Shown: positions 35,712-45,501 of the stretch, in pieces
Layout of the letters: every line of letters starts with the position of its first letter
How positions within the stretch are numbered: the stretch's first letter is position 1
DNA from: Maribacter_C sp947494565
GTDB lineage: Bacteria; Bacteroidota; Bacteroidia; Flavobacteriales; Flavobacteriaceae
Direction: 5' to 3'
DNA: 64,000 nt
NCBI RefSeq assembly: GCF_047345415.1
Contig: NZ_JBLFEP010000004.1
Span: 62,001 to 126,000 of the forward strand
The notes under the pieces: model-generated
What the model was told of the DNA's origin: nothing
The model's input: the letters and a program-made list of their open reading frames with translations, nothing else
Database searches by the model: none
Position numbers and translations under genes: made by a program

Positions 35712-37526
35712 ATGAACCTATTCAAATTCGCATTGCCACTACTTCTTTTTTTTTCGATACAGCCGTTAAGTGCTCAAGAAATTCAAGGAGAATTGAAACA
35801 ATGGCACAAGATCACCTTGATATTTAATGGTCCTGAAACCTCCGAACAAGCAGAAGAAAACCCTTTCTTAAACTATCGGCTGAATGTGACGTTCACACAT
35901 GAATCCGGGGAAAAACGGATTATCCCTGGTTACTATGCCAGCGATGGGGACGCGGCAAATAGCGGCAGTACTTCCGGAAACATATGGAAGGCGCACATTG
36001 CGCCTCACAAAACCGGCAAGTGGACCTACGAAGTCGATTTTAAAAAAGGAAAGTGGGCCGCAGTCCGTACTTCCGAAAAACTAAAAAGCGGCAGTTTTAT
36101 GGACGGACTCAAAGGTACTTTCACGGTTCTTGCATCCGATAAAACCGGAAGGGACTTTAGAGGGAAAGGTCAATTACAATATCAGGGCAGCCGCTACTTG
36201 AAGTTCGCCAATGGGGAGACATTTTTGAAATGTGGGGCTGACGCACCAGAAAATTTCCTAGCCTATGACCAATTTGATGGTACCTTTCAAAATGACGGTC
36301 ATAAAGACGAATTGGTCAAAACATGGTCGCCTCATTTACAAGATTGGAAAGAGGGTGATCCAACCTGGAAAGAGGGTAAAGGAAAAGAAATTATCGGAGC
36401 CATCAATTATCTAGCCTCCAAAGGGATGAACGTTTTCTCATTTTTGACGATGAACATCGCCGGGGACGATCAAAATGTGTTCCCCTATGTGGATTATGAC
36501 ACATGGGATAGATTCGATACCTCTAAATTAGATCAATGGGAAATACTTTTCGAACATGCGGATAAACTAGGAATGTTTCTCCATTTTAAAACCTTGGAAC
36601 ACGAAAATCAGGGGCTTTTGGATAATGGGGGAACCGGCTTATATACCAAACTTTACTATCGGGAATTGATTGCTCGCTTTGGTCATCATTTGGCCCTGAA
36701 TTGGAACCTAGCGGAGGAAACCGGCGACTGGACAGAAACGCCACCGACATTCCCCTTAGATGCTTTGGAACGAATTCGTTTGGCGGAATATATTTCTTCC
36801 ATTGACGCCTACAAGCACCATTTGGTCATCCACAATGGGGATTGGTACGACCCTATTTATGGTCCAAATACAAAATTTACGGGGGCATCCTTACAAACGA
36901 ACAATGAAAAATTCATCAATGTTCATCCATGGACGTTAAAAGTACTTAAGGAAGCAAAAGATGCCGGTAAGGTTTGGGCTGTTGCCGTCGATGAACCCGG
37001 AGACCACAGACATTCCCTAATCCCCGATGCAGAAGACCCCTCGCATGATATTCCCCGAAAAAATGCACTTTGGGGTGCCATGATGGCGGGTGCTTGGGGC
37101 ACCGAATGGTATTTTGGCTATGAGCATCCACATTCCGATCTCACCTTACAAGATTATCGTTCTAGGGATCTATGGTGGGAACAAGGTAAAATCTGCCTGG
37201 ATTTTTTTAATGACAATAGCATACCCGTATCGAATATGGAGCCCAATGATAGTTTGGTTTCCTCAGATGGCGATTATGTTTTGGCCGAAGAAGGACAGAC
37301 CTATGTAGTCTATTTAAAGAATGGTGGGGAATCGACACTTGATTTCGGTTCTTCAGACGGAACATATGAGGTTTCATGGTACAACCCTAGAGCAGGAGGC
37401 GCACTTCAAAAAGGAAAAGTAAAATCTATTTCAGGTTCTGGTAAACAGTCTCTCGGACTCCCTCCGAGCAAAAAGGATAGAACGTCGGATTGGGTCGTTC
37501 TGGTCCAAGCGCGCAAAACGGAATGA
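35712..37526 (+). CDS. DUF5060-containing putative glycoside hydrolase (clan A-like barrel)
   Basis: 604 residues. Signal peptide cleaved after LSAQ (about residue 21), an N-terminal beta domain of DUF5060 type (about 25-140), a TIM-barrel-like middle (about 155-500) and a C-terminal beta domain (YVVYLKNGGESTLDFG...SWYNPRAG) like the putative collagen-binding domain that closes DUF4038/GH140-type enzymes. Glu335/Glu336 in LNWNLAEETGD and Glu428 in VAVDEPGD are likely catalytic candidates. Predicted to act in the periplasm on a galactan-derived oligosaccharide. The bond is unknown. Confidence 0.75.
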   Translation: MNLFKFALPLLLFFSIQPLSAQEIQGELKQWHKITLIFNGPETSEQAEENPFLNYRLNVTFTHESGEKRIIPGYYASDGDAANSGSTSGNIWKAHIAPHKTGKWTYEVDFKKGKWAAVRTSEKLKSGSFMDGLKGTFTVLASDKTGRDFRGKGQLQYQGSRYLKFANGETFLKCGADAPENFLAYDQFDGTFQNDGHKDELVKTWSPHLQDWKEGDPTWKEGKGKEIIGAINYLASKGMNVFSFLTMNIAGDDQNVFPYVDYDTWDRFDTSKLDQWEILFEHADKLGMFLHFKTLEHENQGLLDNGGTGLYTKLYYRELIARFGHHLALNWNLAEETGDWTETPPTFPLDALERIRLAEYISSIDAYKHHLVIHNGDWYDPIYGPNTKFTGASLQTNNEKFINVHPWTLKVLKEAKDAGKVWAVAVDEPGDHRHSLIPDAEDPSHDIPRKNALWGAMMAGAWGTEWYFGYEHPHSDLTLQDYRSRDLWWEQGKICLDFFNDNSIPVSNMEPNDSLVSSDGDYVLAEEGQTYVVYLKNGGESTLDFGSSDGTYEVSWYNPRAGGALQKGKVKSISGSGKQSLGLPPSKKDRTSDWVVLVQARKTE

Positions 37527-37527
37527 A

Positions 37528-38817
37528 TTGAAAATCACTAAAAAACGGTACAACATACTTGCTATGATATTTGTGACGGTCGTCATCAATTACCTCGACC
37601 GTACCAATATGTCAATTGCGGCATCGGCATTGAAACAAGAGCTTAACATCGATGCCATTCAAATGGGCTATATATTTTCCGCCTTTGGTTGGACCTATTC
37701 ACTTCTACAGATTCCAGGTGGAATTGTCGCCGACAGGGTAAAGTCTAGAATACTGTACCCCATACTCATGACGCTATGGTCCATAGCGACCCTTTTCCAA
37801 GGGGTGGTGAACTCTTTTGCAGCGCTTATCGGACTGCGAGCGAGTATTGGTGTTTTCGAGGCACCCTCCTACCCTATTAACAATCTGGTAGTTACGCGAT
37901 GGTTTCCAGAAAACGAAAGAGCCTCGGCAATCGCAACCTATACCTCAGGCCAATTTTTGGGCATGGCCGTTTTACTTCCCGTTTTGGCACTTATTCAAGA
38001 TGCACTGGGCTGGAGAGGGTTATTCGTCGTTTCCGGTATTATCGGATTGGTGTGGGCCATCGTTTGGTATATCTGCTATCGAGATCCCCAAAATCATACG
38101 AAAGTAAGTGAACAAGAATTGCGCTTGATCGAAGCTGGTGGAGGAATGGTCACCAAAGAGGGTAAATCGAAAGCCGTTAAAAAAATGGAATGGGCCGATC
38201 TGGCCCTAGCTTTTCGCTATCGTAAACTATGGGGATTGTATCTCGGTCAGTTTTGTTTGGGTGGAACAACAATTTTCTTTTTGACCTGGTTTCCCACCTA
38301 TTTGATCGACTTCAGGGGATTGGATTTTATCAAATCGGGGTTTTATGCCTCCATTCCATACTTGGCTGCCTTTGCAGGGGTTTTATTAGCAGGTTTTACC
38401 TCAGATTTTTTAGTGAAAAAAGGGTACACCCCGGAAGTCTCGAGAAAAACCCCGATCATCATAGGTATGCTACTATCAACGGCAATCATTGGTGCCAATT
38501 ATACGGATAACAATACCTTGATCATTTTCTTCCTCTCCCTTGCCTTCTTCGGAACGGGATTGGCCAGTATCGCCTGGGTCTTCATTTCACTAATAGCTCC
38601 CAAAGAACACTTGGGGCTTATCGGTGGAACCTTTAACTTTATTGGCGGATTATCTGGTATCGTAGTTCCTATTGTCATCGGGTTTTTGGTACAGGATGGT
38701 GATTTTAGTCCTGCGCTCTACTTCATCGGGGCAATGGCGTTATTTGGATTGATTTGCTACACGGTTATCGTAGGTAAAGTAGAACGTATCATTCTCAAGA
38801 AAAGAAATACACAATGA
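37528..38817 (+). CDS. MFS transporter, anion:cation symporter family (hexuronate/galactonate type)
   Basis: 429 residues beginning at TTG 37528, one base after the preceding stop. The first ATG (37564) would cut off the basic KITKKRYN segment before helix 1, so the TTG start is preferred. NYLDRTNMSIA near residue 22 is the signature of the ACS family (ExuT, DgoT), with 12 predicted helices and the VSEQELRLIEAG central loop. Likely imports an acidic sugar that the DgoD-like enzyme encoded next consumes. Its stop overlaps that gene (ATGA). Confidence 0.88.
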   Translation: MKITKKRYNILAMIFVTVVINYLDRTNMSIAASALKQELNIDAIQMGYIFSAFGWTYSLLQIPGGIVADRVKSRILYPILMTLWSIATLFQGVVNSFAALIGLRASIGVFEAPSYPINNLVVTRWFPENERASAIATYTSGQFLGMAVLLPVLALIQDALGWRGLFVVSGIIGLVWAIVWYICYRDPQNHTKVSEQELRLIEAGGGMVTKEGKSKAVKKMEWADLALAFRYRKLWGLYLGQFCLGGTTIFFLTWFPTYLIDFRGLDFIKSGFYASIPYLAAFAGVLLAGFTSDFLVKKGYTPEVSRKTPIIIGMLLSTAIIGANYTDNNTLIIFFLSLAFFGTGLASIAWVFISLIAPKEHLGLIGGTFNFIGGLSGIVVPIVIGFLVQDGDFSPALYFIGAMALFGLICYTVIVGKVERIILKKRNTQ

Positions 38818-39977
38818 ACATAGCAGCCATAAAAACATATCCGATCAATTTGAAAAATGGTGGCGTACAACTTGTGGTCAAAGTGCAAACAGATGCCGAG
38901 ATCCATGGTTGGGGGTGTTCTGGGCTGTCGGGACGTGAACTGGCCGTGGTTGGAGCAATCGACCATTTTCGTGATTTTTTGATTGGGCGGGATGCCCGTC
39001 AGATCGGGGCCCTCTGGCAAGAAATGTATCGCGGTCAATATTTTGAGGGCGGGCGGGTGCTAGCAGCAGCCATTTCTGCCATCGATATCGCCTTATACGA
39101 TATCAAAGGGAAAGCCTTAGGTATACCCGTATACGAACTATTAGGAGGGAAACAGCGAGACTACGTGGAATGTTTTGCCTCGGTTCGATTCACGACCAAG
39201 GAGGAACTACTCAACTATTCGAAGATATGTGTAGCCGAAGGTTGGAAGGTTTTGCGACTGGCCCCTGCGGAATTCGAATCACAGGATAACAAAACTAGAT
39301 TCGAGCCTCGAGAGTCTATTGCAAAACTTTCTAAATGGATTACCGAATTACGAAATGAAGTAGGGCCGGGTATCGTTATTGGTGTTGATTATCACACACG
39401 TTTGAACGCTGCGGAAACCTATTCCTTTATGAAACGAATGCCCCCTGGGACGATCGATTTCCTTGAGGAGCCTATTCGTGACGAAAACCCTGAGGCCTAT
39501 CAGGCTCTGAGAGCGATGATCGATGTACCTTTCGCCATCGGTGAGGAATTTTCAAGTAAATGGCAGTTCAAGCCGTTTCTGGAAAATGACATCGCACAAT
39601 ACGCCCGAATCGATGTTTGCAACGTAGGCGGTATTACCGAATCGATGAAAGTGGCGTCAATGGCGGAAACCCATTATGTCGATTTGATGCCACACAACCC
39701 CCTGGGACCTATTTGTACGGCTGCTAGCATTCATATGGCAGCCGCATGTCCGAATTTCAGTTATTTGGAAGAAGTAAACACCCCTGCTCAATATATGGGA
39801 ACGAACGCACCCGATTTCTATCCGATACAACCCAAATTGGAGGGAAACCGTTATCGCGTTCCGGATACTCCAGGGTTGGGTGTGGAATTCAATGAGGCAT
39901 TGGCATTGGAGCAGGACTTTCAATTGGTGGATATTCCTCGGCTTCGCAAAGATGACGGTTCGCTCACCAATTGGTAG
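38814..39977 (+). CDS. Enolase-superfamily sugar-acid dehydratase, D-galactonate dehydratase-like
   Basis: 387 residues. Active-site layout follows the DgoD type: Asp192 and His194 (VDYHTR), the EEP Glu (218), Glu244 (IGEE), and His294 (MPHNPLGP). The KxK motif of the other two family members in the window is absent (VLRLAP instead). The ending RKDDGSLTNW also resembles DgoD. It probably dehydrates an aldonate such as a galactonate epimer to the 2-keto-3-deoxy acid. ATGA overlap with the MFS gene suggests import and dehydration of one compound. L-galactonate is attractive because porphyran contains L-galactose. Confidence 0.83.
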   Translation: MNIAAIKTYPINLKNGGVQLVVKVQTDAEIHGWGCSGLSGRELAVVGAIDHFRDFLIGRDARQIGALWQEMYRGQYFEGGRVLAAAISAIDIALYDIKGKALGIPVYELLGGKQRDYVECFASVRFTTKEELLNYSKICVAEGWKVLRLAPAEFESQDNKTRFEPRESIAKLSKWITELRNEVGPGIVIGVDYHTRLNAAETYSFMKRMPPGTIDFLEEPIRDENPEAYQALRAMIDVPFAIGEEFSSKWQFKPFLENDIAQYARIDVCNVGGITESMKVASMAETHYVDLMPHNPLGPICTAASIHMAAACPNFSYLEEVNTPAQYMGTNAPDFYPIQPKLEGNRYRVPDTPGLGVEFNEALALEQDFQLVDIPRLRKDDGSLTNW

Positions 39978-40001
39978 TATCAAAAACTAAAGTAAAGAGA
40001 A

Positions 40002-40895
40002 ATGAAGACCACAAAAGACCTTGCAGAAAAACATGAACTACTGTCCGAGCTTTTCAAACTGCCGAAGACCAAAGAAGAATGGGATCAGTATCGACTAAGT
40101 AAAGATCAGCTTGATCACTTCGAGGAATACGGTTATGTTTCGGGCATTAAACTGCTCGATGCTGAGCAGATAGAAGTATTACGTAAAGAATTGGATGAAT
40201 TGCGTGACCCAAAGCATCCATTGCATCATTTGTTCTATGAGTTCCATAGCAATCAATCCACAGACCCAAATACGGTCTTATTTCACTCTCTGGGCCATTG
40301 GCGGATTACCGAAGGATTTCATGACATCCTCTGGAATCCGGCTTTTACTATGGCGGCATACCAACTTTTAGGAGAGCGATCCGTACGATTTTGGCACGAC
40401 CAATTGTTTTGCAAGCCCGCTCGTCATGGAGGTGTTGTGGCTTGGCATCAAGACTATTCGTATTGGACAAGAACAGTGCCCATGCAACACCTGACCTGTT
40501 GGACGGGCTTGGATGACGCCACTACGGCCAATGGATGCCTTCAGTACATTCCGGGAAGCCACCGCTGGGGACTGCTTAGAAAGCCAGAACTTGCCGGAAA
40601 CATGGATGCGCTGCTCGATATGCTCACAGCGGAACAAAAGGCGAACTTCAAACCGGTAGCTATAGAACTTCAAGCAGGCCATGCGACCTTTCATCATCCA
40701 TTAATGGTTCACGGGTCTTATGAAAACACTTCTTCTATCAGCAGAAGGGCCTTTGTAATCAATGTATTTGCCGATGGCACCGAAAGTGATACTGACGGTG
40801 AAATGTTACGAGGAAGTACTATTGGAGTCAAAAAAGGTCAGCAAATGAAGGGCAAGTTCTTTCCATTGTTGTTTGACAACAGAAGTATCGACTAA
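40002..40895 (+). CDS. Phytanoyl-CoA dioxygenase (PhyH) family, Fe(II)/2-oxoglutarate-dependent
   Basis: 297 residues. Iron-binding His149-x-Asp151 (WHQDYSYW) and distal His237 (PLMVHGS), with 2-oxoglutarate-binding Arg in SRRAFVI (248-249). Last gene of the anhydrogalactose operon, 24 bp after the dehydratase. Its substrate is unknown. Hydroxylation or O-demethylation of a methylated L-sugar is a reasonable idea, because agar and porphyran carry methyl ethers other than the 6-O-methyl group handled by P450. The oxidation chemistry itself is well supported by the motif. Confidence 0.87.
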   Translation: MKTTKDLAEKHELLSELFKLPKTKEEWDQYRLSKDQLDHFEEYGYVSGIKLLDAEQIEVLRKELDELRDPKHPLHHLFYEFHSNQSTDPNTVLFHSLGHWRITEGFHDILWNPAFTMAAYQLLGERSVRFWHDQLFCKPARHGGVVAWHQDYSYWTRTVPMQHLTCWTGLDDATTANGCLQYIPGSHRWGLLRKPELAGNMDALLDMLTAEQKANFKPVAIELQAGHATFHHPLMVHGSYENTSSISRRAFVINVFADGTESDTDGEMLRGSTIGVKKGQQMKGKFFPLLFDNRSID

Positions 40896-40985
40896 TCTGT
40901 AAACAGTACAAGTCCAAAGCGATTGGCCTGATGCACATTTTTTGAAATATCGTAAATTGGAAAAATCGTCGATGTAGAGCTTCGA

Positions 40986-41009
40986 TTTCCCTCGATAACC
41001 GGAGGGAGA
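40986..41009. other. Hairpin between convergent genes
   Basis: TCCCTC (40988-40993) and GAGGGA (41002-41007) form a 6-bp stem with an 8-base loop, extendable by two weaker pairs. It lies between the dioxygenase gene and the convergent DUF5107 gene, where a terminator is expected, but no T run follows on either strand. Confidence 0.3.
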
Positions 41010-41067
41010 TGCATTTCGAACCAGTTATCGCTATTCTACCTTTTCATTATATCGAATTAGGGAGCGG

Positions 41068-44000
41068 TCAAATTTCAGACATCACTTTTGCCCAAAGGTT
41101 GTTGGGATAGGTCTCCGTGGCGCTTTTGAGCAGACGTTTTGCCTCCTCCATTTTACCAAGGCCCATATTACCAAGTGCTTCCAAGAGATACGACTGTGAC
41201 ACGCCCTTTTTATTCGTGACCGATGCCTCTTCCACAGCTACCAACGTATTATTGCTACCGCCAGAACGTTGTTGTTGCCCCAGTTTAATAAGGTTTTGAA
41301 ACATACCTACCGCACTATCTTTTCTACCTAATTTCTCGTTGGCCATCGCCTGATAAAAGAGTAAATCGTGCATTCCACGCCCGTTCTCGGCTTCGGCACT
41401 TTTCTGATAGCTTTCTTTTGCCTTTTTCGAATTCCCGAGAGCCGTATAGGCCTCGCCCATCTGATAATAGATCATGGCATTTTTCTCATCATGTGTGGGT
41501 TTACCCACTTCCAGGTTTTCGGGGTATTCCAAGGCTCGTTCTAAATGTGTAATGGCCTTTGTAAATTCTTTTTGTTGGATCAACTGTTTTGCCTTCAACG
41601 TATGGGCATCTACATAATGCCAATAGGTTTCACGACCGCCTTCCCAAGTTCGGAAGTGGTGTTCCCCTAAAAATCGGATGGCTTCATCATAATTCCCTTC
41701 AAGGTTTAACAGCTGCACCAGTGTTTTTGGGGCCGCCACATCTTCACGGACCACGGTGATATTCTCCTGCAATATTTTCAGGTTCTCACTGCTATCTTCT
41801 TCAGATTCATCATAATACTTTGAGATTTCGGCGAACCATAGCGGATTCTTCCCATTGATGGAAATGGCCTTGGTCATATTTGCGATCGCCTTTTTTGGAT
41901 CCTTATGATGATAAAATTGACCGAATGCCAAGTTTCTCCATACCATAGAAATGGTAGCGTCGGCTTCGGCGGCCATTTGCCAAGCGGCCATGGCATCATC
42001 GGGTCGATGGTCATAAAGAAGATTGCCCAAAAGATAGTTGGCCTTGGCGTTGTCATCATCCATCACCACGGCATTTTTCAATACAACCTCAGTTTCGGCC
42101 CTATAGGGAAAACTGTAATCGAAGGAGCAATTTTTGGCACCTGCCAAGTACAACTGTGCCCTGCTCGTGTTCCCTAATTGACCGTTAAACCATGCAAGAT
42201 AGTAATGTACCAATGGATTTTTAGGGGCCCTAATGTCCGATAACAGGTTGATTCCGTCTTCGTAAAGCCCGGCGTTCATATAATTCGTGGCAATTTCTAG
42301 GTAATTGTTTTCGACATCTTGCATGTTTTTATACCATGCGGTTAATGTCGATTTTCCATTTAGCAGCTGTTGCTCGTAGAGGGCAGCAAAATTTAAGGGG
42401 TCATAGGCCAATTGATCTTCAAGGAGCGATTTCGCCTTTTCAGTATGGCCTGTCTTTCTCAAAAGCGTCGCATATAACTGTACGATGCGTCCATCCCTGG
42501 TATTGGTGGAATAGGCTTCGGCACTATACTCCAGGGCTTTATCAAGATTCCCTTTTACGCTCTCTATTTGTGCTAATTGAAAATTACCGGCGGCGTACCA
42601 CTGATAATACCAGGTTGATCTGGCCAAATCTTTGTATGCATCCTCTGCATTGCCAAGCGCCCTATGGGCCAAACCTCTGTAGTAGAATAATTCACCTTCT
42701 TTAGGTTGGTAGTACTTTACATTCAGTTTATCGGCGGCGGCTTGTAAATACGTTAAGGCTTCCGTATAGCGCATTTGGTTCAAGCGACGTTGGCCTAAGG
42801 CAATATTAGTGCGATAATCATTGGGTGATTTTTCCAAAGCGGCCAAATAGTAATCATCCGCGTTCATTCCCGGGCGGTTGAACTGCTCCACAAACCTACC
42901 CGTCAAATACAAATCCTCTACGGAATCATATTCCGAAGGGCTCTTTACCCGCTGCTGTGGTTCGGGCAATTCCGGTTTTTTTGGTTTGTAGGGTCGATAC
43001 GACACCAATTCCCTCCCCGTCGCGTCATAAAGTGCAACATGCAGCTGATACTCATCTAATGGTTTTCGGTTTTTAAAGGTATCCGTAAAGGGAGTCGCCG
43101 GGTCGATATCCGTAATTTTCTCTGTGAGTACATCTTCCCCATATGTCAAGACCACCTTCGCATTCTTAAAAACGGATGTCGTATTGAATCCGTAAAAAAC
43201 AGTCTTCGCATTTCGCATTTGTAGTGTCACGGAAGCATCTATGGTTGAATTTTTAACTACTTCCAAATCTCGAAGCGGGTACCAGTAATTCTTGGCATCC
43301 TTGACCGAATGGGGAAGAATCCAGCTGTAATCAGGTTGGTTGTTCGAAAAGGTTCCGGTCATTAATTCCACATACGCCTTACCATCATCGGTAAGTTTCC
43401 TTCGTGCATTTTGCCCCTGTAGGCCCGGTCCGAATTGCCATAATTTGGAAGCATTGTTTTCGTGCGGGTCTCCGACGTGAACAGTACCTGCTTTTTGTGC
43501 ATAGTCATATCCGCCGATGAACCCTTCTTTGATATCCCACATAAAAAAGGAAACAGGATTCGGATGATTCTTCCACCAGGTCAGATCGACCCCTTCAGGA
43601 TAACTGGTACGTCCATAGTCATCCGTGGCATTGGAAATCGGCCATTGGATAAAACTTCGGTTATTATGAAACACCCCGATTTCTTGGCTTGGAGGCCAAA
43701 AGGTTCTAAAATCATCATTTGAGGTAATGGCCACATTGGCCCAAAAGAGAAATGTCTTGGTCAGGGTATTGGCATTGTTAATTCGATAATCGACTTCAAT
43801 ATATGACTTGCCTGGGTGGAGTGTCATACCAATAACGCCACGCATGTCCATAGTTTTCTCGGTTTCTCCGATCCATACCGTGGCACTCCCATCCTCATTG
43901 TTGACCATGCGATAATCGCTCTTCATCAGTGTACTCGTTCGATGATGATGTGGAAAACACCATTCGATACCCCCGGAAACCCAAGCGCCAAGCGTACCGA

Positions 44001-44367
44001 TCAAATCTGGCTTGATAACACTATTGGTATGAAAAAGCTCGTGCCCGTTGGTTTTATCAATAGCCGAAAAAAGCCGCCCTCCAAAAGCGGGGAGCACTTT
44101 CACTCGTATGTATTCATTTTCCAGATAAACCATTTCATAGGTCACATCGGTCAAGGAATCGCCCAATTTGGTCTGCGAGGGATACGGGTAGACCTTTCCT
44201 TGGGCTCCCTGCACGCCCCTCCCCGTATAAAAAATCGGGCTGACCTCATCAGCGCCTTTCTGATAGGTCGGAATGATCTCGGTGCCTTCATAAACTTTTA
44301 CTTGAGCTTTTAGGGATAAAATACTCAAGAACAAGGCAAATAGTAAAAATGGAACGCTGTTTTTCAT
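41068..44367 (-). CDS. DUF5107 protein with long TPR region, secreted
   Basis: 1099 residues from the ATG at 44367, which begins a clear signal peptide (FLLFALFLSILSLKAQ). An in-frame ATG 18 bp upstream would place MLIEDI before it. The N-terminal ~430 residues look like the mutarotase-like beta-sandwich of DUF5107 (GGIEWCFPHHHRTSTL, WGFP-like segments). The remaining ~600 residues carry repeated tetratricopeptide helices (ALGQRRLNQMRYTEALTYLQAA, YYRGLAHRALGNAEDAYKDLA). Such proteins often accompany carbohydrate loci. A glycan-related role is inferred, not shown. Convergent with the dioxygenase gene. Confidence 0.8.
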   Translation of the reverse strand: MKNSVPFLLFALFLSILSLKAQVKVYEGTEIIPTYQKGADEVSPIFYTGRGVQGAQGKVYPYPSQTKLGDSLTDVTYEMVYLENEYIRVKVLPAFGGRLFSAIDKTNGHELFHTNSVIKPDLIGTLGAWVSGGIEWCFPHHHRTSTLMKSDYRMVNNEDGSATVWIGETEKTMDMRGVIGMTLHPGKSYIEVDYRINNANTLTKTFLFWANVAITSNDDFRTFWPPSQEIGVFHNNRSFIQWPISNATDDYGRTSYPEGVDLTWWKNHPNPVSFFMWDIKEGFIGGYDYAQKAGTVHVGDPHENNASKLWQFGPGLQGQNARRKLTDDGKAYVELMTGTFSNNQPDYSWILPHSVKDAKNYWYPLRDLEVVKNSTIDASVTLQMRNAKTVFYGFNTTSVFKNAKVVLTYGEDVLTEKITDIDPATPFTDTFKNRKPLDEYQLHVALYDATGRELVSYRPYKPKKPELPEPQQRVKSPSEYDSVEDLYLTGRFVEQFNRPGMNADDYYLAALEKSPNDYRTNIALGQRRLNQMRYTEALTYLQAAADKLNVKYYQPKEGELFYYRGLAHRALGNAEDAYKDLARSTWYYQWYAAGNFQLAQIESVKGNLDKALEYSAEAYSTNTRDGRIVQLYATLLRKTGHTEKAKSLLEDQLAYDPLNFAALYEQQLLNGKSTLTAWYKNMQDVENNYLEIATNYMNAGLYEDGINLLSDIRAPKNPLVHYYLAWFNGQLGNTSRAQLYLAGAKNCSFDYSFPYRAETEVVLKNAVVMDDDNAKANYLLGNLLYDHRPDDAMAAWQMAAEADATISMVWRNLAFGQFYHHKDPKKAIANMTKAISINGKNPLWFAEISKYYDESEEDSSENLKILQENITVVREDVAAPKTLVQLLNLEGNYDEAIRFLGEHHFRTWEGGRETYWHYVDAHTLKAKQLIQQKEFTKAITHLERALEYPENLEVGKPTHDEKNAMIYYQMGEAYTALGNSKKAKESYQKSAEAENGRGMHDLLFYQAMANEKLGRKDSAVGMFQNLIKLGQQQRSGGSNNTLVAVEEASVTNKKGVSQSYLLEALGNMGLGKMEEAKRLLKSATETYPNNLWAKVMSEI

Positions 44368-44754
44368 AATGTCTTCTATAAGCACTAAAACTAGTTAATC
44401 GATTCGGTAAGAAATTGTTCTGATGTTCTAATCTATACATGGTATGATCAGTTATTCGCACTACTTTAAATTTACCAAAAATCGTTGGAGAAGACTTAAG
44501 GGCCATTGACTATCTATGGGCGTATTTTAACCTTACGCCCAAAAATGCGCATTTGTTCAGTATATGTCTAGTTCCCTATTGTTAAACGTTTGGTCATCAT
44601 AAGCCGAATGCTAGGAAAATAGCAAAATTCAAACCGGACTTTTGAACACGAACATAATCTATCTCAGAAAACAATCAGAATTTTGAATACGGGAGCGGGC
44701 ATTTGGCAAAGAAGAATTTAAAAGTCCGGGGCCCTCCTTTACAAGAGGTTGTTC
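44368..44754. promoter_or_regulatory. 387-bp intergenic region upstream of the DUF5107 gene
   Basis: No gene seen. It holds a perfect 7-bp inverted repeat GGGCGTA (44518-44524)/TACGCCC (44534-44540) and, on the plus strand, a tandem GTTCAGT (44555-44561)-ATAT-GTCTAGT (44566-44572) like those upstream of susC, GH117 and the aldolase, but pointing away from the DUF5107 gene. TAAATTTA at 44467-44474 could serve as a -7 box for the minus strand. Confidence 0.4.
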
Positions 44755-45501
44755 TTACTTACGGTACTGCGCTATTGCCTCCTCAAAAAATGAGACCACA
44801 TCAGACAGTGCAACATTTTCAGCAGCAAGCACGCCTCCGACGAAAGTATCGTTCTTCCATTCCCCTTTGGAAAGAGGCAAAAAACTGTCCGGAGCAATAG
44901 AATCATGCCCTCGATATCCACTGATATAAAAATAATATTCATTGCAGACACTGTCCGGAATCGCCATCCCGAAACCTAGGGATACCTGTTCATTCAGTCT
45001 TACAAATGCACCACTATCAAAATGGTGGGGCCATACCCGAATAGGGGATTCTAATTTAGTCGATGCCAAAGTTTCTTTCAGAGCCGATTGCGCAAGAATT
45101 CGTAGTTGTTTTAGCTCCGCCAAACGTTCTGAATCGCTGAGCTCGAATACATGGTCATCTGTTATTTCATAGGGCAACTCGTAATGAAATCCATAGGAAT
45201 AGGCTTCGCTTAAAAAGCGTTCTGATAAATTGTTAATCCACTGTAAAATAGCCTGATGTGAAACTCCATCTAATGCTAAAGATTCGGTGTTATTTGGCGA
45301 ACTCCATTGCAAACTAAAGCTAGCATAACTCAATGAAAGGGTATCTCCTTTTTCGGAAAGTGGATGTGTTTCCAAACTTCTCTTAAGTATTGAAAACCCC
45401 AGATTGGTATGACTGTCATCCTCTTTTTTCGGAACGAAGTTTATTCCAGCGGCGGCCAAATATTGTGCAGCCAAGTGCATTTGTTTGTCCATGTTCCCCA
45501 T
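44755..45501 (-). CDS. Uncharacterised protein with RVWPHHFD motif (DUF5996-like)
   Basis: 248 residues, soluble, no signal peptide. Landmarks are SLQWSSP near the N-terminal half, SPIRVWPHHFDSGAFV near residue 160 and GFGMAIPDSVCNEYYFYISGYRG. The WPHHFD pattern recalls DUF5996-type proteins of unknown function. I do not recognise an activity. Its ATG overlaps the stop of the Rieske-glutamate-synthase fusion gene by one base (TAATG), so the two are translationally coupled and may act together. An alternative start, MDKQ, lies 9 bp downstream. Confidence 0.7.
   Translation of the reverse strand: MGNMDKQMHLAAQYLAAAGINFVPKKEDDSHTNLGFSILKRSLETHPLSEKGDTLSLSYASFSLQWSSPNNTESLALDGVSHQAILQWINNLSERFLSEAYSYGFHYELPYEITDDHVFELSDSERLAELKQLRILAQSALKETLASTKLESPIRVWPHHFDSGAFVRLNEQVSLGFGMAIPDSVCNEYYFYISGYRGHDSIAPDSFLPLSKGEWKNDTFVGGVLAAENVALSDVVSFFEEAIAQYRK

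Noticed and set aside
40986..41009. Hairpin as a rho-independent terminator
   Set aside because: Stem is short and no T run follows on either strand, so it is listed only as a hairpin.
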